A stretch of 64,000 nucleotides of DNA from an uncultured Collinsella sp. (GTDB taxonomy: Bacteria > Actinomycetota > Coriobacteriia > Coriobacteriales > Coriobacteriaceae): NCBI GenBank assembly GCA_902479065.1, contig CABSNM010000003.1, forward strand, positions 101,835-165,834. Direction: 5' to 3'. The notes below the pieces were generated by a model. It made no database searches. It saw nothing but the letters and a program-made list of their open reading frames with translations, and had not been told where the DNA came from. Positions within the stretch are counted from its first letter, which is position 1; the number at the start of each line of letters is the position of its first letter. The position numbers and the translations under genes are program-made. This document shows positions 18,579 to 27,166 of this stretch, piece after piece.

Positions 18579-19577
18579 CTATTCGTTCGAGCCGGAATCG
18601 GTCGTCTCGGACGTGTCGGAACTGTCATCCGAGCTCTCGTCCTTCGTCTTGGTCGCAGCATCGCGCGACGTTCCCTGCGGCGTGCTGTTGGCCGTGCTCA
18701 CGTCCTCATCCGAGGCCGACTGTTCATCGGTCAGCGAGGTGATGACCAGCACTTCCTCGTTGTTCTCGGCCGTCGTCTGGGCGCGCACCACAATGGTGTA
18801 GTACACATCGTTTGCCGATTTCTCAACCGACGAGACGGTGCCGAGCGGTAGACCCTTGGGGAACACGCCACCGATGCCCGAGGTCACGATGATGTCGCCA
18901 ACCTTAACATCGGAGTCGACGCTCACGTACTCAAGACGCAGCGTGCCGTCAGCCTGACCCTGCAGCATGCCCTGGGCGCGCGTATCCTGCACCATGGCGG
19001 ACACGCCCGAGTTCTCGTCGCCAATCAGGCGCACGGTCGACGTTTTGGCCGATACCTCGATAATCTGGCCGATAACACCGGCCGAACTCGTCACAGGCAT
19101 GTTGATGGTAAGCCCGTCGGCAGAACCCTTATCAATCGTGACGGTCGAGGTCCAGGCATCGCCCGAGGCACCAACGATACGAGCTGCGGTCGATTTAAGG
19201 TTGTAGGTCGACTGCAGGCCGACCAGCCCCTCCAGGCGCTCGGCAGTCTTTTGAGCCTCAGAAAGCTCGGCGACCTTAGAGGTCAGTTCCTCGTTTTGCT
19301 TCTTAAGCTCGTCAAGCGTGTCCTGCGACGCCGTAAGGTTAGAGAACACGTTGCCAATCGCATTGAAGGGAGCCGCCACAGCCGAGCCCACAAAGCGCAC
19401 CGGCGAGGTAATCGTCGTTACGCCCGAACGCACGGCATGAATCGGTCCTGCCTCGCCCTCGCGGATGTAAAACGTGAGCAGCAACACCGAAATCAGGCTG
19501 AAAACAATCAACGGGCGCATACCCGTTGATTGTCGCTTGGTATTCAGATTTGTGGAGAAACCCGAAGATCGTGCCAA
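18579..19577 (-). CDS. mreC: Rod shape-determining protein MreC
   Basis: MreC is a single-pass scaffold of the elongasome. The 332-aa protein has an N-terminal membrane helix near residues 22-40, then a coiled coil at about 80-115 (TASQDTLDELKKQNEELTSK). The beta-barrel domain follows, with VIGQIIEVSAKTSTVRLIGD and TSGIGGVFPKGLPLG. A Ser/Thr/Asp-rich low-complexity tail of about 50 residues ends the protein. The TTG start at 19577 has AGGTGGA six bases upstream. Confidence 0.94.
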   Translation of the reverse strand: MARSSGFSTNLNTKRQSTGMRPLIVFSLISVLLLTFYIREGEAGPIHAVRSGVTTITSPVRFVGSAVAAPFNAIGNVFSNLTASQDTLDELKKQNEELTSKVAELSEAQKTAERLEGLVGLQSTYNLKSTAARIVGASGDAWTSTVTIDKGSADGLTINMPVTSSAGVIGQIIEVSAKTSTVRLIGDENSGVSAMVQDTRAQGMLQGQADGTLRLEYVSVDSDVKVGDIIVTSGIGGVFPKGLPLGTVSSVEKSANDVYYTIVVRAQTTAENNEEVLVITSLTDEQSASDEDVSTANSTPQGTSRDAATKTKDESSDDSSDTSETTDSGSNE

Positions 19578-19598
19578 ATGGAATCCACCTTTTGGAAA

Positions 19599-20642
19599 TT
19601 AAGCATTGGTCTGGACGAAGCCGCCATCAAACGCATTGGCCTCGAGCACGCGGGCACAGCCGTTAACGACGTTATCGAGCGCCGTGGGGCTGACGTTGAC
19701 CGAAACGCCGGTCTCATCGCGCAGGCGCACGTCGAGACCGCGCAGCAGCGCGCCGCCACCAGTCAGCAAAATGCCGTAGTACATAAGGTCCGAGGCAAGA
19801 TCGGGCGGCGTGGCATCGAGTGCGTCCTTGACGGCCTTAGCCATCTCGTCGAGCGGCTTGTTGAGCGCGCGACGGATCTCCTCGCTCTCGATGCGCACGG
19901 TCTTGGGCAGACCGGTGATCACGTCGCGGCCGTTGACCTCGACATCGAGCTCGTCCTTGAGCGGCACGGCGGAACCGACCTTGATCTTGATGTCCTCTGC
20001 CGTACGCTCGCCGATGGCCAGGTTGTAGGCATCTCGAACGTGCGTGAGGATAGCCTGATCGAACTCGTCGCCGGCAATACGGATGGACTGCGAGACGACG
20101 ATGCCGCCCATAGCGATAACGGCAACCTCGGTGGTACCGCCGCCGATGTCGATGACCATGGAGCCGGTGGGTTCCTCGACGGGCAGATCGGCGCCGATAG
20201 CGGCAGCCATGGGCTCTTCGATCAGGTAGGCCTGGCGAGCGCCAGCCTGGATCGTGGCCTCAAATACGGCACGCTTCTCGACCGACGTGACGCCGGAGGG
20301 AACGCAGACGACAACGCGCGGACGCGGGGTCCACGGATAGCGCTTCTCGGACGCCTTGTCGATAAAGTAGCGAAGCATGGCCTCGGTAACATCGAAGTCG
20401 GCGATGACGCCGTCCTTCAGGGGACGAACGGCCACGATGTTGCCGGGCGTACGGCCGAGCATGCGCTTTGCCTCGATACCGACCGCCAGGATGCGCTCGT
20501 CGTTCTTGTCGATGGCGACAACAGAGGGCTCGCGAATGACGATGCCCTTGCCGCGCACGGAGACAAGCGTATTTGCGGTGCCGAGGTCGATGGCAAGATC
20601 GCCCGCATAGCTACCGAAGAACATATCCATCAAAGAAAACAA
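19599..20642 (-). CDS. mreB: Rod shape-determining protein MreB
   Basis: This is bacterial actin, 347 aa, which organises lateral wall synthesis. The motifs AIDLGTANTLV (phosphate 1), VIDIGGGTTEVAVI (phosphate 2) and LTGGGALLRGLD (adenosine) are all present. The start is TTG at 20642 with GGAG five bases upstream. It heads the five-gene operon mreB-mreC-mreD-mrdA-rodA, so a rod-shaped cell is expected. Confidence 0.97.
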   Translation of the reverse strand: MFSLMDMFFGSYAGDLAIDLGTANTLVSVRGKGIVIREPSVVAIDKNDERILAVGIEAKRMLGRTPGNIVAVRPLKDGVIADFDVTEAMLRYFIDKASEKRYPWTPRPRVVVCVPSGVTSVEKRAVFEATIQAGARQAYLIEEPMAAAIGADLPVEEPTGSMVIDIGGGTTEVAVIAMGGIVVSQSIRIAGDEFDQAILTHVRDAYNLAIGERTAEDIKIKVGSAVPLKDELDVEVNGRDVITGLPKTVRIESEEIRRALNKPLDEMAKAVKDALDATPPDLASDLMYYGILLTGGGALLRGLDVRLRDETGVSVNVSPTALDNVVNGCARVLEANAFDGGFVQTNA

Positions 20643-20702
20643 CGCAACTCCTGATGTGTTGGATGATTGCTGGAAAACTACTAGCTCATCATACTAGCGC
20701 AA

Positions 20703-20735
20703 GCCCGGCACCTCACTTGCGGTGAAGCGCCGGGC
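20703..20735 (-). terminator. Hairpin between the TPR gene and mreB
   Basis: The ends GCCCGGC/GCCGGGC and the inner bases form a 14-bp stem with two non-Watson-Crick positions around a short loop. It lies just 3' of the TPR gene stop. No T-run follows on the minus strand, so it may be a weak terminator or an RNA stabilising structure. Confidence 0.35.
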
Positions 20736-20757
20736 AAAGCTAAATCCCATAAGGTCA

Positions 20758-22062
20758 CTACTGGTTGTCAGCAGCCGAGAAATCCATATCGAGCGAGGAA
20801 ACGGCCCAACCGATATGGTTATCGGAGCGCACGAATTTGACGGTGTACTCCTGCTCGCCGCCCTTGGACAGCGATGCCTTAACCTTAGCGGTCGTCTCGG
20901 TCATGGACTGATCCATGCCCTCGACGGACACGGTGGCACCCTGCGGAATCGAGGAGATGATCATCGACTTGGCGTCCTCGGACAGGCTCGAGGCCAGGCA
21001 AGACTCGGCCTTTGCGGTGTCACCGTCGCCGGCAGCCTGGAACAGATCGGTAACGACAGACTCCTGGGACGGGAAGCCAAAGCCGCGCGTGTAGGCAAAG
21101 CCCAGACCGCCCGCGGCGATCAAAATGAGCAGAAGCAGCACGATGAAGACTTTGAGACCCGTGTGGCGATGGCGGCGACGAACCTTGGCCTGCTTACGAT
21201 CCTGACGGTCCTGCTGGACCATCTCGGACTCGGACAGCGTAAAGAAGCCGGTGTCCGAGGGATCGGGCATAAACTGACCGGTCGCGCCCGTAGGATCGAG
21301 CGGATCGACGGCAGGAGCGTCCATCGCGGGCGCCGGAGCCGTGGCCATAGCCGTCTGGGCAGACAGCGCGGCAAGCGAATCGTGCACGCGGGCAAGCTCA
21401 TCGGCCTGCTCGGAGGTGAGCTGGTAGATGCCATCGGCAGTAGCGGCGTTAAAGGCGTCGAGTGCGTCGGAGGGGCGGCCGGCGGCAGAAAGTGCCTGAC
21501 CCATGCCGGCGTTGAGCGCACGCGTGTCGTCGCGGGGGCCGGCAAAGTCGATAGCCGTGCGGTAGGTCTCCACGGCATCCGCCGGACGGCCGAGCTTAAT
21601 GAAGCAACGACCAAGCTCGCCGAGTGCGGCGGCAGGAGCCGGATTGGCGCCGTCGATGGCAGCCTGACGGAAGGCAGTACCCGCGTTGGCATAGTCGCCC
21701 GACTGGAACAGCGCGTTACCCAGACCCAGATAGGCCTTAAACGGCGTGGCATAGGAAGCGTCCTGCGTAGCAGCAGAGAACGCCTGGGCGGCCGTCGTGT
21801 AGTCGCCCACGGCGGCGAGTGCCTTGCCGCGGTTGGTGAGCAGCGCGCCGCGCTTGCCATAGGTGCCGTCATTGAGGGCAGCGGCGTAGGCCTCGGCGGC
21901 CTCGGCATACATGCCCAGGTGCATCAAGGCGTTGCCACGAAGGTGATCGGCCTCGCCCATAATCTCATCGGGAGTCTTTGCCGCCCCAAGCATCTGGGCT
22001 GCAGCGGAAAAATCACCCGCGCGGTAAGCGGCGCGGCCCTGTTGGATCAGCTGGCTATTCAA
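20758..22062 (-). CDS. TPR-repeat protein with one membrane helix
   Basis: This 434-aa protein has an N-terminal array of tetratricopeptide-like helices (about residues 1-225), recognisable in AYRAGDFSAAAQMLG, GDYTTAAQAFSAA and QSGDYANAGTAFRQAA. A linker, a basic stretch and a single membrane helix near 295-315 (VFIVLLLLILIAAGG) follow. An extracytoplasmic domain of about 110 residues ends the protein. The topology implies TPRs inside and a small domain outside. The start is TTG at 22062 after AGGGGA. It is co-directional with the cyclophilin gene 11 bases upstream. Function unknown. Confidence 0.75.
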   Translation of the reverse strand: MNSQLIQQGRAAYRAGDFSAAAQMLGAAKTPDEIMGEADHLRGNALMHLGMYAEAAEAYAAALNDGTYGKRGALLTNRGKALAAVGDYTTAAQAFSAATQDASYATPFKAYLGLGNALFQSGDYANAGTAFRQAAIDGANPAPAAALGELGRCFIKLGRPADAVETYRTAIDFAGPRDDTRALNAGMGQALSAAGRPSDALDAFNAATADGIYQLTSEQADELARVHDSLAALSAQTAMATAPAPAMDAPAVDPLDPTGATGQFMPDPSDTGFFTLSESEMVQQDRQDRKQAKVRRRHRHTGLKVFIVLLLLILIAAGGLGFAYTRGFGFPSQESVVTDLFQAAGDGDTAKAESCLASSLSEDAKSMIISSIPQGATVSVEGMDQSMTETTAKVKASLSKGGEQEYTVKFVRSDNHIGWAVSSLDMDFSAADNQ

Positions 22063-22073
22063 GGAAGTCCCCT

Positions 22074-22616
22074 TTACTCGTGAACGATCTCGACATGGAC
22101 GATCTCGTCGCCGGCACGCAGCTGCGAAATCACATCGAGACCCTCGACCGTGGTACCAAAGACGGTGTAACCGGAATCGAGGTTATGCTGGGCGCCCAGG
22201 CAGAAGTAGAACTGCGAACCCGCGGAATCGGGGTCCATGGAGCGTGCCATGGCAAGGGCACCATCGACATGGCTGTTGCGCGGATTGGTGGCAAACTCGC
22301 CCTTGATGCAGTAGCCGGGACCACCGGTACCGGGCATGCCGTCGGGGCCCTCAAGACCGGCAGCGACGTCGGCGCCGGACATATCGCGGGTATTGGGGTC
22401 GCCGCCCTGAATGACAAAGCCGGGCACATAGCGATGGAACTTAAGGCCATCATAGAAACCCATCGTGGAAAGCTCGCAGAAGTTCGCGACATGAATGGGA
22501 GCGCCCTCGCCGTCAAACTTGACCTTGATGGTACCCTTCGACGTCTCGATAACGGCGCACTCGTCGCCGGCAAGCTGATACTCGGGCGTGTAGAGCTCTT
22601 TCTTAAAACCAAACAT
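22074..22616 (-). CDS. Cyclophilin-type peptidyl-prolyl isomerase
   Basis: This is a 180-aa cytoplasmic cyclophilin that speeds cis-trans isomerisation of proline bonds. Motifs seen are FHRYVPGFVIQGGDP (active-site Arg within FHR), GALAMARSMDPDSAGSQFYFCLG and YTVFGTTVEGLDVI. There is no signal peptide or lipobox. The ATG has GGAAGGA upstream and a good promoter 40 bases away. Confidence 0.94.
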   Translation of the reverse strand: MFGFKKELYTPEYQLAGDECAVIETSKGTIKVKFDGEGAPIHVANFCELSTMGFYDGLKFHRYVPGFVIQGGDPNTRDMSGADVAAGLEGPDGMPGTGGPGYCIKGEFATNPRNSHVDGALAMARSMDPDSAGSQFYFCLGAQHNLDSGYTVFGTTVEGLDVISQLRAGDEIVHVEIVHE

Positions 22617-22655
22617 GTGGTTCCTTCCTCGTGCGTTTAAAGCATATTTGTACGA

Positions 22656-22685
22656 ATTGTAGCAATAAGCATGCGCTTACATCAA
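22656..22685 (-). promoter_or_regulatory. Promoter of the cyclophilin-TPR pair
   Basis: Minus strand TTGATG (22680-22685), an 18-base spacer and TACAAT (22656-22661). The -10 matches 5/6 and the -35 matches 4/6. It lies about 40 bases upstream of the cyclophilin ATG. Confidence 0.65.
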
Positions 22686-22723
22686 TTGCGCACGTAGGTT
22701 ATGCCGACTATGGCGAACTAATT

Positions 22724-23866
22724 TTAGGAACGCTGCTGCGGCTTCCAGGAACCCACATTGGCGTCGTACTGGTTCAGCGCGCTGTTGCCGCCCTGCGCGA
22801 TGGGCGCCAGGATCTCGCTTTGGTGGGAACTCATCGACTCACCATCAGGAATGGCCAGCGAGATGTCCCAACTCTGGCAGATCACGTCGACACGCTCGAA
22901 CATCCACTCGGCAAGCTGCTTTAAGTGGGCGATGTCATCCGCATAGACCGTATCGTCCTGATACTTAAGGTTGTTGAGCTCATCTTGCGTCTTTTTGATC
23001 TGGTCGCGCAGGGCGTAGGCACTCTGCGACAGCTCCTGACGGGTGGACAGCGGCGATCGGAGATAGCCGTTGTTAAAGGAATCGATGACCTCGCCGATCT
23101 GGTCCTCGTCACCGTAGGACACGATAGTCTGATACAGACCGTCGAGCCTGGTATAGAGCTGATCATCGGTGAGCACGGTTTCTTCCTGGACCACCTCGGC
23201 AGAATCGTCCTGCTTGGTATCGTCCTCAGTCGCCTCGCCCTTTTGGCGCGTAGGGAAGGTCGTCTGCGCGGCCTGGCCAAACTGGTCATAGAAGCCAGGC
23301 ATGACACCCATGGGATCGGCTGTCACGAACCAATAGGCACCGCCGCAAAGGACGGCAAGGACCGCGATGACGATGAGCGGCTTGGGGATATGACGCTTGT
23401 GCTTGTGATAGGCGTCCTCGTCGGGGTGCACCTTGCGCTTGGGTTTTTGAGCATCGTCATGCAGGGAAACGGGCGTGGGAATATCGACCTTGGGGATACC
23501 GAAATCCTTATCGAAAGCCGGCAGCACGCAGGTCTCGTTAGGATCAGCGGCATCCGAAAGCACCGCAGCGGCAGAGGCCGGCGCATGCGGCACCTCGGTA
23601 TCGATCTGCTCTTGCGTTAGGCGCGGAAAGCCCGCCGTGCGGCCCGCTGCCAGGTCGGATGCGGCCGCGTCCTCGGAGAGGATACCCGGAGCGGGGCGTC
23701 CGCATTTGGGGCACGTACGATCATGCGGAGAAAGACGGGCACCGCAGCCCTCACAGAACACGAACTCGGTGTGCTCGGGACCATCGCCCGGACCCACATA
23801 GGCGTTGCAGTAGGGGCAGAACGAGGCGCCGTCCTCGATAGTCTTAAGGCAATGCGGGCAGATCAC
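22724..23866 (-). CDS. Double zinc-ribbon membrane protein
   Basis: From a GTG at 23866 the protein is 380 aa. It starts with two zinc ribbons: CPHC/CPYC (residues 3-21) and CEGC/CPKC (about 38-55). A disordered region follows, then one membrane helix near 160-180 (PLIVIAVLAVLCGGAYWF). An extracytoplasmic helical domain of about 190 residues ends the protein. The GTG has AGAGG five bases upstream and gives the usual MICPHC start. A TTG ten codons earlier is also in frame. Such architectures are common in Coriobacteria, and the role is unknown. Confidence 0.72.
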   Translation of the reverse strand: MICPHCLKTIEDGASFCPYCNAYVGPGDGPEHTEFVFCEGCGARLSPHDRTCPKCGRPAPGILSEDAAASDLAAGRTAGFPRLTQEQIDTEVPHAPASAAAVLSDAADPNETCVLPAFDKDFGIPKVDIPTPVSLHDDAQKPKRKVHPDEDAYHKHKRHIPKPLIVIAVLAVLCGGAYWFVTADPMGVMPGFYDQFGQAAQTTFPTRQKGEATEDDTKQDDSAEVVQEETVLTDDQLYTRLDGLYQTIVSYGDEDQIGEVIDSFNNGYLRSPLSTRQELSQSAYALRDQIKKTQDELNNLKYQDDTVYADDIAHLKQLAEWMFERVDVICQSWDISLAIPDGESMSSHQSEILAPIAQGGNSALNQYDANVGSWKPQQRS

Positions 23867-23974
23867 GGCATCCTCTTTTCGAAGCAATTCAAACAATCGA
23901 GGTTAGAGCATAACATCGCCACGGCCCCACAGGAACAAGGCACCAATTCAACATCGCCAGGGTAGTCTATTTGG

Positions 23975-24058
23975 GGGGATGATTTTTCTGGGACGGGGAT
24001 TAAAAAATCATTAGGTACACAATGATTTTTTAATCCCCGTCCCAGAAAAATCATCCCC
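23975..24058. repeat. 38-bp perfect inverted repeat
   Basis: The arms 23975-24012 and 24021-24058 are exact reverse complements over 38 bases around an 8-base spacer. Each arm contains GGGACGGGGATTAAAAAATC. It lies immediately 3' of the P-type ATPase stop on the minus strand, so it may stop transcription. However, it is far longer than a normal terminator stem and has no distal T-run. A REP or MITE-like element is the alternative. Confidence 0.9.
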
Positions 24059-24071
24059 GACGCAACTGGGG

Positions 24072-26810
24072 CTAGGCCTTCTTTGCAGGCTTTTTCTTTT
24101 TGCTCGGCATCGAGACCTTAATGCCCTGGGCGGACTTGGTCACCTGCGAACGTTTGGTACCCGCACCTTTCTTTTTCTTGGGCTGGGCCTTTTCCACGCC
24201 CTCGAGCGCGCGAACCTCGGCCTCGCGAGCGGTGCGCTCTTCACGGCGCTGCGCCATATCGGCGGCGACGCGCTTGGCAAAACGCTGGGCGGTTGAACCC
24301 GTCGAGCTCACCTTGCCGCCGCCGCGACCCAAACGGACGCGAACGCCACGGCCAAAGCCGGTAGCAGCATGGCGACGGCGCGGCTTAAGCGAATCCATCA
24401 TCGTGGCGAGCTTAAAGAACACCGTGCAGGTAAAGACGACGATCGCCAGCAAGATAACGGCCTCGCCCGTCGAAAGATTAGCGATGGACAGCAGCTCCGG
24501 GAATCCGATAACACCCGCCAAGATGCCGACGACGACAAATACAAAGAGCACCACGCGCAAGGGAGTGAGCGGCTGCGAGATGCGCCAGATCAGGCTCACG
24601 CTCGCCGCGCACGACGTAAGCAGGCACATGGTCGATAGGGTGAGCTGGTTAAAGCCGAACACGCGCGCCACAAAGATATCGAGCGCCGCAGCCATAATAA
24701 CCGCCAGCGACGCCGGCAGCGCACGCTTGAGCACGTTGGTCAAGAATGACCCCTTCACGCGGGCGTTGTTGGGCTCCAAACCCAGCACAAAGCCCGGCGC
24801 GCCGATGCAGAAGAAATTGATGAGCGTCATCTGGATCGGCTCGAAGGGATACGGCGGAAACGCGATACACAGTGCCGCCAAGCCCATCGAGAACAGCGTC
24901 TTGGTCAGAAACAGCGCCGCAGAGCGCTGCAGGTTGTTGATGGAGCGACGGCCCTCGGCCACCACGGCGGGCATCGAGGCAAAATCGTTGTCGACCAGCA
25001 CGATTTCGGCCACGTTGCGCGCGGCATCGGAACCGGCGGCCATAGCCACGGAACAGTCGGCTTCCTTGAGCGCCAGCACGTCGTTGACGCCGTCGCCCGT
25101 CATGGCAACGGTATGGTCGCGACGCTTGAGCGCCTGCACGAGCTCGCGCTTTTGCTGCGGGGTCACGCGACCAAAGACGTGATAGCGGTCCACCGCCGCA
25201 TCAATCTTGGACGGCGTATCGAGCGTCGTGGCGTCCACATAAGCGTCCGCCCCCGGCACGCCCACCACGCGCGCGATCGACGACACCGTACGCGGGTCGT
25301 CGCCACTGATCACGTTGAGGGTCACGCCCTGCTCGTTAAAGTAGCCGATGGTCTCGGCGGCCGAGGAGCGGATCTCATCGCGAATGGTCACAAAGCCCAC
25401 AGGCTCTGCCTCGCCCACCATATCGCCATCGGGTGTAAAGCCGTCCACACGGGCCACCACAAGCACGCGGCAGGTATCGGCTAGCTCGGCCACACGGTTC
25501 TCGACCTGCGCAAAGGCGCGCTCCGAAAGCACAAATTGCGCCGCGCCCATCACATAGGAACCTTGCGCAAACGAGGCGCCGCTCCACTTTTTGGACGACG
25601 AGAACGGAATGACCGCCAGCGGCTCGGACACCTCGACCGGGCGGTCGGCGTAGTAGTTGAGCAGCGCCTGACAGGTCTCGTTGGCGTCTGCCGAAGTAGC
25701 ACGCGCCACGTTGGCGAGCGCAAAATCGAGGACCGTGGTCTCGACGGGGACAGACGCCTCGCTCTCCCCCGCGCCCATGCCAGCGCCCTCGATCGGCAAC
25801 GGATAGGTGCCCTCGACCTCCATGCGACCCGACGTGATGGTGCCCGTCTTGTCCAGGCACAGCACGTCGACGCGCGCAAGCGTCTCGATGCAGTAGAGCT
25901 GCTGCGCGAGCACCTTGCGGCGCGCCAGACGCACCGTGGCGATGGCAAGCACCGACGAGGTCAGCAGCACCAGGCCCTGCGGAATCATGCCCAAAAGAGC
26001 GCCCACCGTGGACAGCAGCGCCGACGAGGGCACGCGACCGGCAAGCAGTTCGGAAAAACACCACGAAAGCGCGCTATCGCCCGGCGTACCGGCGGCATCC
26101 CACAGCTCGCTCACGCTCGAGGTAAAGAGCGCCAGGCCGAGCGGAATCATTATGAGGCTCGCGAAGCGCACGATGGCGTTGAGCGCGTTCATGATCTCGG
26201 AATTGACCTTTTTGACGTACTTGGCCTCATTGTTGATCTTTGCCACGTAGTTGTCGGCACCAACATGGATAACGCGGGCGCGCAGCAGGCCCGAGTCGAT
26301 AAAACTGCCGCTCATGAGCTCGGAGCCGGGCTGCTTTTTGATGAGATCGCTCTCGCCCGTCAGCAGGCTCTCGTTAACGAGCGCCTCGCCCGATACCACC
26401 ACGGCGTCGGCCGGAATCTGGTCACCGCGCCCCAGGCGAATGATGTCGTCGAGCACGATCTGGTCCAAGTCGAGCTCCACCTCGGCACCGTCGCGCACCG
26501 CGATGGCCTTCTTAGAGGTCAGCAGTGTGAGCTTATCGACCATCTTCTTGGAGCGCATGGACTGGATGACGCCGATGGCGGTATTGAGGAACACCACGAA
26601 CAGGAACGTCAGGTTCTTAAACGATCCGGTCATAATGACCAGAATCGCCAAGACCGCATTGATTAGATTGAACAGCGTGCAGAGGTTCTCGATGATGAGC
26701 TCGCGGACCGATTTGGTCTTGAGCTCCATGTTGCGGTTGATCTTACCGGCGGCGATGCGCTCCTCGACCTCGGCGGTCGAAAGCCCGCGCTCGATATCCG
26801 TTGCTGCCAT
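24072..26810 (-). CDS. P-type cation-transporting ATPase
   Basis: This is a large P-type ATPase of about 912 aa from the ATG at 26810. The phosphorylation site is Asp320 (CLDKTGTITSG). The actuator loop LLTGESDLIKK, the nucleotide domain and the hinge MTGDGVNDVLALKEADCSVAMAAG are all intact. About ten hydrophobic segments are seen, and the P-P-F-P motif (IAFPPYPFEPIQMTLINFF) lies in the C-terminal membrane part. Ion specificity cannot be read here. Similar HAD-IC ATPases in Gram-positives are often called Ca/Mg or unspecified. An unusual Lys/Arg-rich tail of about 100 residues follows the last helix. An ATG at 26822 is an alternative start. Anything further upstream runs into a terminator and a tRNA. 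Confidence 0.88.
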   Translation of the reverse strand: MAATDIERGLSTAEVEERIAAGKINRNMELKTKSVRELIIENLCTLFNLINAVLAILVIMTGSFKNLTFLFVVFLNTAIGVIQSMRSKKMVDKLTLLTSKKAIAVRDGAEVELDLDQIVLDDIIRLGRGDQIPADAVVVSGEALVNESLLTGESDLIKKQPGSELMSGSFIDSGLLRARVIHVGADNYVAKINNEAKYVKKVNSEIMNALNAIVRFASLIMIPLGLALFTSSVSELWDAAGTPGDSALSWCFSELLAGRVPSSALLSTVGALLGMIPQGLVLLTSSVLAIATVRLARRKVLAQQLYCIETLARVDVLCLDKTGTITSGRMEVEGTYPLPIEGAGMGAGESEASVPVETTVLDFALANVARATSADANETCQALLNYYADRPVEVSEPLAVIPFSSSKKWSGASFAQGSYVMGAAQFVLSERAFAQVENRVAELADTCRVLVVARVDGFTPDGDMVGEAEPVGFVTIRDEIRSSAAETIGYFNEQGVTLNVISGDDPRTVSSIARVVGVPGADAYVDATTLDTPSKIDAAVDRYHVFGRVTPQQKRELVQALKRRDHTVAMTGDGVNDVLALKEADCSVAMAAGSDAARNVAEIVLVDNDFASMPAVVAEGRRSINNLQRSAALFLTKTLFSMGLAALCIAFPPYPFEPIQMTLINFFCIGAPGFVLGLEPNNARVKGSFLTNVLKRALPASLAVIMAAALDIFVARVFGFNQLTLSTMCLLTSCAASVSLIWRISQPLTPLRVVLFVFVVVGILAGVIGFPELLSIANLSTGEAVILLAIVVFTCTVFFKLATMMDSLKPRRRHAATGFGRGVRVRLGRGGGKVSSTGSTAQRFAKRVAADMAQRREERTAREAEVRALEGVEKAQPKKKKGAGTKRSQVTKSAQGIKVSMPSKKKKPAKKA

Positions 26811-26840
26811 ACCACGTCCCATCACGTCGCGTCGGTATAA

Positions 26841-26874
26841 GAAAACCGCCCGGACCATGCGAGGTTCGGACGGT
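26841..26874 (-). terminator. Terminator after tRNA-Arg(CCG)
   Basis: A 12-bp stem with two wobbles (26863-26874 with 26845-26856) and a 6-base loop is followed on the minus strand by TTTTCTTA. It lies 12 bases downstream of the tRNA 3' end and just before the ATPase gene. Confidence 0.8.
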
Positions 26875-26885
26875 CTTACGTTCGA

Positions 26886-26962
26886 TGGTGCCCCATGTTG
26901 GATTCGAACCAACGGCCTTCTGCTCCGGAGGCAGACGCTCTAATCCCCTGAGCTAATAGGGC
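26886..26962 (-). tRNA. tRNA-Arg (anticodon CCG)
   Basis: The minus strand folds into a standard cloverleaf. The acceptor GCCCTAT pairs with ATGGGGC, the D arm is GCTC/GAGC, the anticodon stem is TCTGC/GCAGA with loop CTCCGGA, and the T arm is GTTGG-TTCGAAT-CCAAC. The discriminator is A and the CCA end is encoded (26886-26888). Anticodon CCG reads CGG arginine codons. Confidence 0.96.
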
Positions 26963-26973
26963 GAACGATTAGC

Positions 26974-27003
26974 ATTATACCCAAGTGCGCCACGGGCTAT
27001 CAA
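26974..27003 (-). promoter_or_regulatory. Promoter of tRNA-Arg(CCG)
   Basis: Minus strand TTGATA (26998-27003), an 18-base spacer and a perfect TATAAT (26974-26979), ending 11 bases before the tRNA 5' end. This spacing is typical of a stable RNA promoter. Confidence 0.82.
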
Positions 27004-27093
27004 AATAAAAGAAAAAGCTTTGCAATTCCGAGGAAGACGCGGCGCAACGGCCCACTTTAGAAGGCAAAAGCGAGTCAGATAGTATAAACTCTC

Positions 27094-27156
27094 ATGCACC
27101 ATATATACACGGCTCGCGATGCGGGCCGTTTTTGCAAAAGTTATCCATCGAGGTGA
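27094..27156 (+). promoter_or_regulatory. Leader mini-ORF with terminator-like hairpin (possible attenuator)
   Basis: A 20-codon ORF starts at ATG 27094 (MHHIYTARDAG...) and stops with TGA at 27154-27156, inside the ribosome site of the DAHP synthase gene. Across its middle, 27109-27129 folds into a 9-bp stem with a 3-base loop (one G-U), followed by five T (27129-27133). No plus-strand gene lies upstream that would need a terminator. A TATAAA at 27083-27088 could place the transcript start at or near the ATG. This suggests attenuation or coupled translation of the aromatic operon. The leader has only Tyr and His codons before the stem, so the sensing mode is unclear. Confidence 0.45.
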
Positions 27157-27166
27157 GAGGCACACC

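Noticed and set aside
26811..26912. Upstream extension of the P-type ATPase frame
   Set aside because: It would run through the tRNA-Arg 3' end and its terminator, so translation must begin at 26,822 or 26,810.
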